Of a stretch of 18,116 nt of DNA, positions 1 through 7,042 are shown in pieces. The notes beneath the pieces were generated by a model. It had not been told where the DNA came from. It worked only from the letters and a program-made list of their open reading frames with translations, and ran no database searches. The position numbers were made by a program, and so were the translations under genes. The DNA lies in NCBI GenBank assembly GCA_900752275.1, contig CAADUS010000206.1:1-18116 (forward strand). Reading direction: 5' to 3'. The first letter of the stretch is position 1. Each line of letters begins with the position of its first letter. Source of the DNA: an uncultured Collinsella sp. (lineage in GTDB: Bacteria; Actinomycetota; Coriobacteriia; Coriobacteriales; Coriobacteriaceae).

Positions 1-270
1 GCCGGAGCCGTCTTCGTAACGCCAGCAGGGCGTGTAGTCCCACCGGGTCTGGAGGTACTCGTAGCCCCATCCCGAAAGACGCTCCCCGGGGGTGCCGTTC
101 TGGAAGCCTTCGCTGTTGACGAGCCAACCAACGCGGACTGTCTTGACTGGCTGACTAGAGTCATCGGCAAAAGCCTGAACAGGCGCGATTGAACTCAGCA
201 CGGCAAGCGCGGCAAGCACAATGGTCAGGGCGCGACATATAACTGAACGAAGGGCAGTGGCAGCTCTCAC
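1..270 (-). CDS. Secreted protein N-terminus, probable solute-binding-type sensor domain (partial)
   Basis: The first 90 codons of a minus-strand gene lie here and the rest is beyond the left edge. I chose the GTG at 270 because AGGA sits 7 nt upstream of it. Residues 1-35 form a signal peptide: Arg2, Arg8 and Arg13, a hydrophobic stretch from about 14 to 31, then A-F-A before Asp36 as a signal peptidase I site. The mature part begins KTVRVGWLVNSEGFQ and continues GERLSGWGYEYLQ. From memory, this opening is typical of periplasmic solute-binding-protein family 3 domains used as extracellular sensors in Clostridia and Coriobacteriia proteins, often followed by GGDEF, EAL or kinase modules. The downstream module is not visible, so a free binding protein cannot be excluded. 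Export is well supported; the family is inferred. Confidence 0.7.
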   Translation of the reverse strand, partial: MRAATALRSVICRALTIVLAALAVLSSIAPVQAFADDSSQPVKTVRVGWLVNSEGFQNGTPGERLSGWGYEYLQTRWDYTPCWRYEDGSG

Positions 271-468
271 ATGCAATCCTAACGAATCGAGACATTACCG
301 CATAAGGATACCAGCTCAGCCTGCCCAGTTGGCAGCTGTACCGCTAAACGCTCCCGCCCGGCAGCTGGGGACAGTCCCTTTCTGCCGGCACAAAAGGAAC
401 GTCCCTGGCTGCCGGTTGTGGGACAATACCGGGCGAACGTGATTGGGCGTCTGGGAAAAGGGGTCGCG
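271..468. other. Divergent intergenic region between the secreted protein and the K+ channel
   Basis: This 198-bp gap holds an imperfect GGGAC hairpin (358-415) and, directly after it, a GACAAT box at 422-427 that could be the -10 of the channel gene. No good -35 is visible. An in-frame GTG at 418 would extend the channel N-terminus, but it lies on top of the -10-like box and has no ribosome binding site. Confidence 0.5.
358..415. repeat. Imperfect inverted repeat, REP-like (GGGAC family)
   Basis: Left arm 358-381 and right arm 392-415 pair over about 24 positions with several mismatches around a 10-nt loop. The outer 8 bp (CCGGCAGC/GCTGCCGG) are perfect. The inner part carries GGGGACAGTCCC on one side and AAGGAACGTCCC on the other. 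The core resembles the hairpin at 14783-14840, since GGGACGTTC occurs in both. This suggests a dispersed intergenic repeat family, possibly REP-type, but no transposase is visible here. Confidence 0.6.
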
Positions 469-894
469 ATGAACAAGTTGAGGACGCTTGCCGATGTGCT
501 GCGACAGGCTGGCTTTGCGCGCATCACGGGTCTGTTTCTTATCTTTTACCTGCTGTGCTCGACGGCTGTCTGGCTGTCCGAGCCCACGACCCTCACCTTT
601 GGCGATGGACTTTGGTTTAGCTTCGAGACGGTCTCGACCATCGGCTTTGGCGACATTCCGGCCGAAACACCGGTTGCCCGCGCTATTACCGTCGTCTTGA
701 GCGTTATTAGCATCTTCTACATCGCCATGCTCACGGGCGTGGCGGTGAACTACTGCAATACGCTCATCAAGATGCGTCAAAAGGACACCATGGCGCGCTT
801 TATGGACGATCTTGAGCATCTGGAAGAGCTCGATCGCGACCAGCTCGCCGATCTGTCGCGCCGCGTGCGCGAATATCGGCGCCGCCAACGCTAG
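469..894 (+). CDS. Two-transmembrane potassium channel family protein
   Basis: A 141-residue inner-membrane protein of the ion-channel 2 type (two helices around a pore loop). TM1 is about residues 15-33, the pore helix and selectivity filter TIGFGD are at 57-62, and TM2 is about 68-93. The C-terminus (95-141) is a charged, probably helical tail rich in Asp, Glu and Arg, ending in REYRRRQR. There is no RCK/TrkA-N domain, so gating cannot be read from the sequence. Known members form tetramers that pass K+. I place the start at ATG 469, 5-6 nt after AAGGGG; the in-frame GTG at 418 overlaps a -10-like box. The LOG-family gene follows 36 bp downstream on the same strand, possibly co-transcribed. 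Confidence 0.85.
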   Translation: MNKLRTLADVLRQAGFARITGLFLIFYLLCSTAVWLSEPTTLTFGDGLWFSFETVSTIGFGDIPAETPVARAITVVLSVISIFYIAMLTGVAVNYCNTLIKMRQKDTMARFMDDLEHLEELDRDQLADLSRRVREYRRRQR

Positions 895-930
895 AGCGGG
901 CGCCGCGCGTCACAATGAGGGGGACTGAAT

Positions 931-1464
931 ATGAATATCACCGTGTATCTGGGTGCCAGCGTCGGCAATGACCCGGCGTTTCTGCCCGCGGTGCAGGAGC
1001 TGGGCAACTGGATTGGCGCCAACGGCCAGGCGCTCGTGTACGGTGGGTCCAAGTCGGGACTGATGGGCGCTCTCGCCGATAGCGTACTCGAGGCAGGTGG
1101 ACACGTGACGGGGGTTGAGCCGAGCTTTTTTATAGAGGCCGAATTTCAACACGACGGCATTGACGACCTCATCGTGACGAGTGATATGGCCGAGCGCAAA
1201 GCCAAGATGATCGAGCTCGGCGATGCGTTCATCGCCTTTCCCGGTGGGACGGGCACGCTCGAGGAGATTGCCGAGGTCATGTCCGCGGTGTCGTTGGGGC
1301 ACCTGAGTGCTCCGTGCATTCTGTATAACCTGGACGGTTACTACAACGATCTTAAGGCGCTGCTCGGGCACATGATTGATAAGGGCCTATCGAGCCCGCA
1401 GCGTCAACGGGGCATCTACTTTGCCGAGGATCTGCACGAGATTGCCTCGATTATCAACGGATAA
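931..1464 (+). CDS. LOG family protein (nucleoside monophosphate phosphoribohydrolase)
   Basis: A 177-residue cytosolic protein of the LOG (LONELY GUY, formerly 'lysine decarboxylase') family. The hallmarks are GGSKSGLMG at 38-46 and the catalytic/nucleotide motif PGGTGTLEE at 104-112, together with the N-terminal Rossmann strand ITVYLGASVG. Characterised members hydrolyse the N-glycosidic bond of cytokinin riboside 5'-monophosphates or AMP, releasing ribose 5-phosphate. The bacterial substrate is usually unknown, and no cytokinin pathway is visible here. The length is usual for the short LOG type. The start is supported by GAGGGGG about 7 nt upstream. It follows the K+ channel by 36 bp with no terminator between them. 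Confidence 0.9.
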   Translation: MNITVYLGASVGNDPAFLPAVQELGNWIGANGQALVYGGSKSGLMGALADSVLEAGGHVTGVEPSFFIEAEFQHDGIDDLIVTSDMAERKAKMIELGDAFIAFPGGTGTLEEIAEVMSAVSLGHLSAPCILYNLDGYYNDLKALLGHMIDKGLSSPQRQRGIYFAEDLHEIASIING

Positions 1465-1523
1465 GTCTTGAGCCTGCCCCGCCGTGGTCCCCGGTGGCTC
1501 CGTTTGCAGCGCAGACGGTTGGC

Positions 1524-1550
1524 TTGACTGGGCCACACTCGCTCTACAAT
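1524..1550 (+). promoter_or_regulatory. Probable sigma-A promoter of the ClC-family gene
   Basis: TTGACT at 1524-1529 and TACAAT at 1545-1550 are close to consensus, but the 15-bp spacer is shorter than ideal. They lie about 40 bp before the start codon at 1590. Confidence 0.5.
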
Positions 1551-1589
1551 AAAACGTATCTATGTCGACTTTGACCGCGGGAGGACCCG

Positions 1590-2879
1590 ATGGATAAGCT
1601 CGCTAAACCCACGAACCGAGCGCTGTTTTTGGCCAGCGTTGCTGTGACCGGCGCACTCGCGGGTGCCGCAGTCTGGCTGTTCTTTTTTGCGATGGAGCAC
1701 GGTATCGACTATCTATGGACAGAGATTCCGCACGCGCTGGGCGTCGCTTCGCCCGAGCTTGCCAGCGGCCCGTTTGGCTTTTTGCCGTATCCGTTTTTTG
1801 TCTGCCTGCTGGGCGGCCTGCTAATCGGTCTGTACGAAAAGATGACGGGCACCAGGACCGATGACCTCAACCAGGTGATGGCTAAGGTCAAGCAAGACGG
1901 GCACTACCCCTACGACAACCTGGGCAAGCTTTCGCTCGCGGCATTGCTGCCGCTGCTGTTTGGCGGCAGCATTGGACCGGAGGCCGGCCTGACCGGTGTT
2001 ATCGCGGGTCTGTGCAGCTGGGTCGGCGACCGCATGCGTCGTTTTGGCGCCGAGTTTAGGGAGCTCACGCTGCTGGGCACCCAGGCTGCCCTGACGGCGC
2101 TCTTTACGGCGCCCGTCTTTGGCTTCGTGGCACCGCTCGCCGGTAGCGCCGACGGCGACGAGGGCTCTGCGTCCGGCGAGATCACCATCAAGTTGCCCAA
2201 GGCGCAAAAGACGATGGTCTACGGCATTGCGATTGCCGGCGGTCTGGGCACCTACCTGCTGCTTGGCCAGCTTGTGGGCGGCGGCATGGGCATGCCCAGG
2301 TTCGAGTCCGCCGAGGTGGGCAACTTGGAACTTGCCTGGCTCATTCCGTTGGCGTTGGTCGGCACCGTTTGCGGCTGGCTGTACTTTGTCTCCGAGCATG
2401 CAAGCGAGGCGCTGTCCCATGCAATAGGTGATTGTCCTGTCGTCAAAGCCATGCTGGCCGGTCTGGCGCTCGCCATCTGCGGCACGGTCCTGCCCTACAC
2501 CATGTTTGCCGGCGAGACCCAGGCCGACGTGCTCATGGAAACCTACCTGACCATTCCCGCCGGCGTGCTTATCGCGACCGGTCTTGTCAAAGCCATGCTG
2601 ACCCCCGCCCTCATCAACTTGGGTTGGCGCGGAGGCCACTTCTTCCCCGTTATCTTCTCGGGCGTAAGCCTGGGCTATGGTCTTGCCATTCTTACCGGTG
2701 CCGATCCGGTCTTTTGCGTCGCCGTCTGCACGGCCTCGACGATGGGCGCTGTCATGCGCCAGCCGGTCATGGTCGTGGGCCTGCTGCTCATGTGCTTCCC
2801 ACTCAAGGGTATCGTCTGCATGATCATCGCCGCAGCCATCGCCGCCGGAGGTCCACTGCCCAACCCGCTGCGCAAGTAG
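1590..2879 (+). CDS. ClC-family chloride channel/transporter, divergent subtype
   Basis: A 429-residue polytopic inner-membrane protein of the voltage-gated chloride channel (ClC) family, with about ten hydrophobic segments. Visible family signatures are GSIGPEAG at 126-133, which corresponds to the GxEGP filter region, and GGHFFPVIFSG near residue 349, which matches the GxFxPxxxxG motif. The usual first filter motif GSGIP is not recognisable, and the position of the gating glutamate in GxEGP appears to be Ile128, although a Glu follows at 131. The family moves Cl- or other anions, as a channel or in exchange for H+. The altered filter makes mechanism and substrate uncertain. The start is supported by GGGAGGA just upstream. 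It has its own promoter and is followed 35 bp later by the ferredoxin gene. Confidence 0.85.
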   Translation: MDKLAKPTNRALFLASVAVTGALAGAAVWLFFFAMEHGIDYLWTEIPHALGVASPELASGPFGFLPYPFFVCLLGGLLIGLYEKMTGTRTDDLNQVMAKVKQDGHYPYDNLGKLSLAALLPLLFGGSIGPEAGLTGVIAGLCSWVGDRMRRFGAEFRELTLLGTQAALTALFTAPVFGFVAPLAGSADGDEGSASGEITIKLPKAQKTMVYGIAIAGGLGTYLLLGQLVGGGMGMPRFESAEVGNLELAWLIPLALVGTVCGWLYFVSEHASEALSHAIGDCPVVKAMLAGLALAICGTVLPYTMFAGETQADVLMETYLTIPAGVLIATGLVKAMLTPALINLGWRGGHFFPVIFSGVSLGYGLAILTGADPVFCVAVCTASTMGAVMRQPVMVVGLLLMCFPLKGIVCMIIAAAIAAGGPLPNPLRK

Positions 2880-2914
2880 CGCGCTTTTTCACGAGTCAAT
2901 TCCAGAGGTGCGAG

Positions 2915-3706
2915 ATGATTCTGTACTTTAGCGCGACGGGGAACAGCGATCATGTGGCGCGTCGCATTGCAGCGGCGACAGACGACAAAGTTATGTCGAT
3001 TGAGCGCTTTGATGCCGAGATCCTTCACCTTGCTGTGATGGAAGGCCCCCGTCGGCTGGGGTTTGTCGCCCCGGTATACGCCTGGGGCTTGCCGACGCCA
3101 ATGATCGAGTTTTTGAAGACTATCGACCTATCGGTTGCTGCCGGCACAAAGGGCGGCGAGCGCCCCTATACGTTCTATGTCTCGACATATGGTTCGACGA
3201 CTGGGCAATCGGCCAAGTTCGCCCGCGATCTGCTACACGAGCGTGGGCTCGAGTTAGATGCGGCGATGAGCGTCAAGATGCCCGATACCTGGACGCCTGT
3301 TTTCGACCTGTCTGACCCTCAAAAGGTTGAGGGTATCAATAGGGCTGCCGAGGCGCAGATTGATGCCGTGATCGAGGCGGTGCGGGCGCGCCGCACGGGC
3401 AACATGATGCGCCATCGCGTGCCTCTGTTTGCATCGTGCGCGTATCACGCAATTGGGCTGCCGCGCATGCAACAGACGAGCAAGTTTGCTGTCGATGCCG
3501 ATCGCTGCATCGGCTGCGGCCTGTGTGCCAAGCGCTGCCCCATGGCGGCGATTGAGATGCGAGGCGGCCTTCCCGTCTGGACAAAGCCGGAGTGCGCAGC
3601 CTGCCTTCGTTGCCTGCACTGTTGTCCCAAATTTGCCATCTCGCACGGTAAGCGCACGGCATCCCACGGTCAGTACAGGCATCCCAAGCCAGGTGTGAGG
3701 ATGTAG
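2915..3706 (+). CDS. EFR1-type flavodoxin/ferredoxin fusion protein
   Basis: A 263-residue cytosolic redox protein. The N-terminal half is a flavodoxin-like domain opening with ILYFSATGNSDHVA, whose SATGNS loop (6-11) is the FMN-phosphate binding site; PVYAWGLPTP follows around residue 54. The C-terminal part carries two [4Fe-4S] motifs: Cys198, 201, 204 and 208 (CIGCGLCAKRCP) and Cys227, 230, 233 and 237 (CAACLRCLHCCP). This domain order is that of the 'EFR1 family ferrodoxin' proteins common in gut anaerobes, thought to shuttle low-potential electrons; partners are unknown. I chose ATG 2915 (GAGGTG upstream, FMN loop at the very N-terminus). The open frame continues upstream to 2432, but only as an out-of-frame shadow of the ClC gene. 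It converges on the EamA gene 15 bp away. Confidence 0.9.
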   Translation: MILYFSATGNSDHVARRIAAATDDKVMSIERFDAEILHLAVMEGPRRLGFVAPVYAWGLPTPMIEFLKTIDLSVAAGTKGGERPYTFYVSTYGSTTGQSAKFARDLLHERGLELDAAMSVKMPDTWTPVFDLSDPQKVEGINRAAEAQIDAVIEAVRARRTGNMMRHRVPLFASCAYHAIGLPRMQQTSKFAVDADRCIGCGLCAKRCPMAAIEMRGGLPVWTKPECAACLRCLHCCPKFAISHGKRTASHGQYRHPKPGVRM

Positions 3707-3721
3707 CGGCCGCTGGCCGCG

Positions 3722-4597
3722 CTACTTCCAAACTGCGAGCGCGGCGGTGCCCAGGACGATGAGGGCGAGACCGATGGCGCTGCGTCGTGAGAGTTTTTCG
3801 TTGAATGCCAGGCGCGCAAATAGTACCGATACGACAATCGATAGTTTGTCGATCTGCACCACGACACTCACCTGGCCTGCAGCGATGGCATAGTAATAGA
3901 GCAGCCACGATGCTCCGGTCGCGATGCCCGATGTTGCGAGAAATGTGAGTTCGCGCCGGTCAGCGTGCGCGACCTGCTCCAGTTTTCCCTTGGCTGCCAC
4001 AATTGCCCATGCCATAACCAGTACCACACAGGTACGGATTGCCGTGGCCAGGTTGGACTCGACGCCTTCGATGCCAACCTTGGCAAGGATGGACGTGAGC
4101 GCCGCGAACGCGGCGGCACCGAGGGCGTAAGCGAGCCAGGTCCGGTCTTGCTGCTGCTCGGGTCCGGCGGACTGCTTCTTCTCGATCATTAAAAACGTGC
4201 TGAGGGTAATAACAGTGTTTCCCACGAGCTTAACCGCAAGGTTGCTCGTCTCGCCAAAAAGCACGATGGCGATCAGTGCAGCGAGTACGGTGCTCATCTT
4301 GTCGACTGGTACGACCTTATTGACGTCTCCGATGCCCAACGCCTTAAAGTAACAGATCCACGAAGCACCGGTAGCGAGTCCCGAGAGGACGAGAAAGAGC
4401 CAGGATCTGGATTCGATGCTGCCAATGGTTCCAATGGATCCAGAAATGCCCGCCATTGCCCAGGCGAAAACGAGCACCACGCAGGTGCGAATGGCCGTCG
4501 CGACATCGGAGTCGGTCTGCTTGATGCCGCATTTGGCCAGGATAGATGTGATGCCGGCAAAGAAAGCCGACACAAATGCTGCTGCGACCCACGACAC
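3722..4597 (-). CDS. EamA/DMT-superfamily transporter with tandem homologous halves
   Basis: A 291-residue inner-membrane protein of the drug/metabolite transporter superfamily. It is built from two clearly homologous halves offset by 151 residues. TSILAK occurs at 17-22 and 168-173, ATAIRTCVVLV is identical at 33-43 and 184-194, and SGxATGASW occurs in both halves, followed by a V-x-DK motif. Each half has about five hydrophobic segments, and they are joined by the polar linker KKQSAGPEQQQDR (140-152). From memory, each half resembles stand-alone EamA proteins of about 140 residues. The substrate cannot be predicted. The GTG start at 4597 has GGAGG about 10 nt upstream. It is convergent with the ferredoxin gene. 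Confidence 0.88.
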   Translation of the reverse strand: MSWVAAAFVSAFFAGITSILAKCGIKQTDSDVATAIRTCVVLVFAWAMAGISGSIGTIGSIESRSWLFLVLSGLATGASWICYFKALGIGDVNKVVPVDKMSTVLAALIAIVLFGETSNLAVKLVGNTVITLSTFLMIEKKQSAGPEQQQDRTWLAYALGAAAFAALTSILAKVGIEGVESNLATAIRTCVVLVMAWAIVAAKGKLEQVAHADRRELTFLATSGIATGASWLLYYYAIAAGQVSVVVQIDKLSIVVSVLFARLAFNEKLSRRSAIGLALIVLGTAALAVWK

Positions 4598-4870
4598 GGG
4601 TGAAATGCCTCCCCAAAGAACGACCGCGCCAGATTACGGCGCTCGTCCGATGATACCGTCCCGCCATGAAGCTTTGATATCGCTGTGGTGAGACAGGGGC
4701 CATAGCTCGAGAGGGCATTTGGTTAAGGCTCGAATCGAAGATATGCTGTCGGCTTCTCTTTGGTTGCCGAGATCTAAACGGCATGTCGTGAAGGGTGGTA
4801 GCGACGTTGTTGCTGCTTCTTCTTATCTAGTAAATGAGGTGGGGTGCCGCCCAAGCCCTTTAGCTGTCGA
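4598..4870. other. 273-bp intergenic region, no gene recognised
   Basis: This is the gap between two minus-strand genes and should hold the promoter of the EamA gene. I see TATCAT boxes on the minus strand but no convincing -35. A small GC hairpin (GCGCC/GGCGC, 4626-4642) sits in the presumed leader. No open frame here has a ribosome binding site and a recognisable product. Confidence 0.4.
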
Positions 4871-5569
4871 TTACAGGTCGCGTGCTCGATAGACCTTGAT
4901 GCTGATGGTGCAGCTGATTGCACATAGCACGAGGGCCAGTACGGCAATTCCTGCGCACAGACAGCCAAGGACGGCGGGATCGGGATTCGCTCCGGCAATC
5001 GACATGAGCCAGTTGCTGATGGGGTTGGAGGAACTCAACGTTGCCATGGTAAGGCACCCGAGCATGGCAAACAGGCCGACGGATAGGCGCAGCGCCTCCA
5101 TGTGTCCAAATCGAAAGAACAGCGGCTGCGCCAAAAACACCATCATGAGGGAAATGAGCATCGAGACTGCCGAGGCGATTGCGATTTCAAAGACCGTCTG
5201 TCCCGTCGAAGGAATGCCCGCGCTGTTGAAGAGCGGGATGGCGACGATACTCAAAAGCGTAGCTGCACATGCCATGACGGCGGAGAAGACAATAACGCTC
5301 AGGTAGCGTGCACAAATAATGTCTTTGCGCGAGAAGGGCAGCGTTGCCCGATAACGCTCCCAGCTATTTTGATTGTCGAAGCCGGCCAGCGAGCTCATGA
5401 CCATGATGGGCGACATGGCACTGACCGCACAGGCGCCGGCACTTGTGCCAGAGTCGCCGACCGACGTGTTGGCGAGGGACAGCACGACGAATAAAAACAG
5501 GCCGACGCCCGCGATGCTCGGGATGAGCGTGCGAACGATGGCGAGTTCGGACATAATGGCGCGTTTCAT
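4871..5569 (-). CDS. ABC-2 type transporter permease
   Basis: A 232-residue polytopic inner-membrane protein with about six hydrophobic segments. It fits the ABC-2 permease family encoded beside YtrB-like ATPases. It has the typical early motif SWERYRATLPFSRKDIICARYL (residues 69 to about 90), in which a cytosolic segment ending in 'LPxSRxxIxxxRYL' precedes a helix. The ATG at 5569 overlaps the TGA of the displaced reading frame of the ATPase gene (ATGA), with AAAGGGG 7 nt upstream inside that gene. This indicates translational coupling in the original operon. The transported substrate is unknown; relatives move peptides or drugs or respond to cell-wall stress. It is the last gene of the gntR-ATPase-permease operon. 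Confidence 0.85.
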   Translation of the reverse strand: MKRAIMSELAIVRTLIPSIAGVGLFLFVVLSLANTSVGDSGTSAGACAVSAMSPIMVMSSLAGFDNQNSWERYRATLPFSRKDIICARYLSVIVFSAVMACAATLLSIVAIPLFNSAGIPSTGQTVFEIAIASAVSMLISLMMVFLAQPLFFRFGHMEALRLSVGLFAMLGCLTMATLSSSNPISNWLMSIAGANPDPAVLGCLCAGIAVLALVLCAISCTISIKVYRARDL

Positions 5570-5757
5570 TTCGAAGCCCCTTTCAGCATGAGGCGCAGAT
5601 AGTCATCAATGGTTGCCCGATCGCAGGGAATCTCGGGGAAGGCCTCGAGCGTTTCGCGACGGTTGGGCACGAGTACGTCCACGCTGTAGGCGTGGCGGGC
5701 GGCATGGGCACCTTTGACGCAAGCCATAAGCTCGGCGGCCTGTGCTTGGGTGCAGTG
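5566..5757 (-). pseudogene. Displaced 3' end of the ABC ATPase gene (other frame)
   Basis: This 64-codon open stretch, including stop, begins HCTQAQAAELMACVKG and ends ATIDDYLRLMLKGASK. It reads as a natural continuation of the ATPase after ITDRAGIA: balanced composition, alternating hydrophobic pattern, and the ending 'ATIDDxxLxxxKG' that I associate with YtrB-like ATPases. It has no start signal of its own. Its TGA overlaps the permease ATG, the expected operon geometry, so it is almost certainly the true C-terminus separated by a one-base shift. Confidence 0.8.
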
Positions 5758-6446
5758 GCGATGCCGGCTCGGTCGGTAATGTCCTCGCGCGGCAGGTCAA
5801 ACACAATCGAGCCGTTATCGATGCAGATGACGCGGTCGGCGGCGCGATCGAGGTCGGACGTAATGTGGCTCGAGAGCAGCACGCTGTGCAGGCCGTCGGA
5901 AACAAAGGCGAGCAGCTCATCAAGCAGCTCCTCGCGTGCCATGGGATCGAGGCCCGCGGTGGCTTCGTCCAAAACGAGCAGCTTGGCCTTGTGGCTGAGT
6001 GCGCAGGCAAGCTGCAGTTTCATGCCCATGCCGCGGGAGAGGTCCTTGACCTTTGTCTTGGGATCGAGGCCAAATCGGTTGATGAATCGGGCGAACATTT
6101 CGCGGTCCCACGTGGGGTACGCTGGGCCTACGAGCGACTCGATCTGGCCCACCTTGAGCGTGGAGGGGAAGGGGCACGTGTCCAGGACAAGACCGATGTG
6201 GGAACGCAGGCAGCGCTGCGCCTCACCGGGTGCGTCGGCGCCACAGTGCTGCTCAAACAGGTGTACCTCGCCGGCATCGAGTTTGATAAGCCCAAGCGCG
6301 GCTCGAGTTGTCGTTGTTTTGCCGGCACCGTTGGCACCCACAAAGCCGACGATCTGGCCAGGCTCCACGGCAAGCGTGACGTCGCGCAGCGAAAAACGGT
6401 CACTCACATGGCGTGAGATGCCTTTGAGTTCTAAAAGGTTTTGCAT
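5583..6446 (-). CDS. ABC transporter ATP-binding protein, C-terminus frameshifted
   Basis: The ATPase subunit of the GntR-controlled exporter. The nucleotide-binding domain is intact: Walker A GANGAGKT at 37-44, signature LSRGM at 136-140, Walker B LLVLDEATAGLDP at 156-168 and switch His194 in SSHITSDLD. The segment VLDTCPFPSTLKV replaces a normal Q-loop glutamine, as I recall for YtrB-like ATPases. The frame as read gives 287 residues, but from residue 231 the sequence becomes Pro/Arg/Ser-rich and unlike the family. Reading one base back at 5757-5758 restores a plausible C-terminus of 63 residues that ends at 5566 on the permease start codon; the corrected length is 293. A single C lost from GCCCAC would explain this. 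Start ATG 6446 has AGAAAGG 8 nt upstream. Whether the shift is real or a sequencing error cannot be decided here. Confidence 0.82.
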   Translation of the reverse strand: MQNLLELKGISRHVSDRFSLRDVTLAVEPGQIVGFVGANGAGKTTTTRAALGLIKLDAGEVHLFEQHCGADAPGEAQRCLRSHIGLVLDTCPFPSTLKVGQIESLVGPAYPTWDREMFARFINRFGLDPKTKVKDLSRGMGMKLQLACALSHKAKLLVLDEATAGLDPMAREELLDELLAFVSDGLHSVLLSSHITSDLDRAADRVICIDNGSIVFDLPREDITDRAGIATAPKHRPPSLWLASKVPMPPATPTAWTYSCPTVAKRSRPSPRFPAIGQPLMTICASC

Positions 6447-6469
6447 GGTATAGCCTTTCTTGCAGATGG

Positions 6470-6850
6470 CTACTGCATGGTTTCGGGGGCTACCAGGTCG
6501 AGCATCTCGTGCAGCTTGTCGCGCGTGACGCCCAGGGCCTCGGCTTGGCTTGCCGCTTTCGCGAGCAGCTCTTCGATATGGCAGAGCTGGTTTTCACGCA
6601 AGAGCTCTTGGTTGCCTTCGGCGACAAAACAGCCCTTGCCCTGCACGGTGCAGATAAAGCCGAGCTGCTCCAGGTCGGCGTAGGCGCGCTTGGTGGTGAT
6701 GACGCTCACGCCAAGATCGCTCGCGAGTGCACGGATGCTGGGGAGTTTGGCTCCCGCAGCGAGTGCGCCCGAGAGTATCTGTGCTTTAACCTGCGAAGAT
6801 ATCTGCTCGTAGATGGGCTTGTCGCTCGAATTGGATAGGATAATGTCCAC
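6470..6850 (-). CDS. GntR-family transcriptional regulator, YtrA type
   Basis: A 126-residue DNA-binding protein with the N-terminal winged helix of the GntR family. KPIYEQISSQVKAQILSGAL opens the domain (11-30), followed by the recognition-helix region LPSIRALASDLGVSVITTKRAY (36-57) and wing GKGCFV (71-76). The C-terminal part (about 80-126) is short and helical, as in the YtrA subfamily, which usually represses an ABC transporter operon encoded with it. The adjacent ATPase (23 bp) and permease fit that arrangement. The GTG start at 6850 has AAGGAG 5 nt upstream. Autoregulation through palindromes at 6873-6882 and 6900-6909 is inferred. The inducer is unknown; cell-envelope stress is common for this type. 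Confidence 0.9.
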   Translation of the reverse strand: MDIILSNSSDKPIYEQISSQVKAQILSGALAAGAKLPSIRALASDLGVSVITTKRAYADLEQLGFICTVQGKGCFVAEGNQELLRENQLCHIEELLAKAASQAEALGVTRDKLHEMLDLVAPETMQ

Positions 6851-6872
6851 AGCGGCTCCTTAGCTGATGGGC

Positions 6873-6882
6873 TACACGTGTA
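6873..6882. promoter_or_regulatory. Candidate GntR operator palindrome
   Basis: TACACGTGTA is a perfect 10-bp palindrome between the presumed transcription start and the GTG start of the GntR gene. It shares the TACAC half-site with the palindromic region 18 bp further upstream. The assignment rests on position and symmetry only. Confidence 0.4.
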
Positions 6883-6898
6883 TATAACCGGTAAGCAC

Positions 6899-6928
6899 AG
6901 TATATATACACTATGCACAGCTATGCAA
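6899..6928 (-). promoter_or_regulatory. Promoter of the gntR-ABC operon with overlapping palindrome
   Basis: On the minus strand TTGCAT (6928-6923) and TATACT (6904-6899) are separated by 18 bp. The perfect palindrome GTATATATAC (6900-6909) covers the -10 region, the expected place for a repressor site. CTATGCA is repeated directly at 6911-6917 and 6921-6927, exactly one helical turn apart. Confidence 0.5.
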
Positions 6929-6960
6929 GAGGTAAATAGGGATTGTCCGCTCGTTCATTC

Positions 6961-7017
6961 ATCTCAATCTGTAACATCTGGAACCGGTTTGGACGGCCAC
7001 CTGTTACAGATTGAGAT
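6961..7017. repeat. Long palindrome, unit 1 of a three-unit array
   Basis: Perfect 16-bp arms, ATCTCAATCTGTAACA at 6961-6976 and its reverse complement at 7002-7017, enclose 25 bp that contain the palindrome AACCGGTT. This is the best-conserved unit of the array. Confidence 0.95.
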
Positions 7018-7042
7018 TTTGCTAGCGGACCCCATTTGGTTG

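Noticed and set aside
2432..2914. N-terminal extension of the ferredoxin protein into the ClC gene
   Set aside because: The FMN loop is expected at the very N-terminus, ATG 2915 has a ribosome binding site, and the upstream part is an out-of-frame reading of the ClC gene.
3707..3721. GC-rich dyad between the ferredoxin and first EamA genes as a terminator
   Set aside because: Short imperfect stem with a tiny loop and no T tract on either strand.
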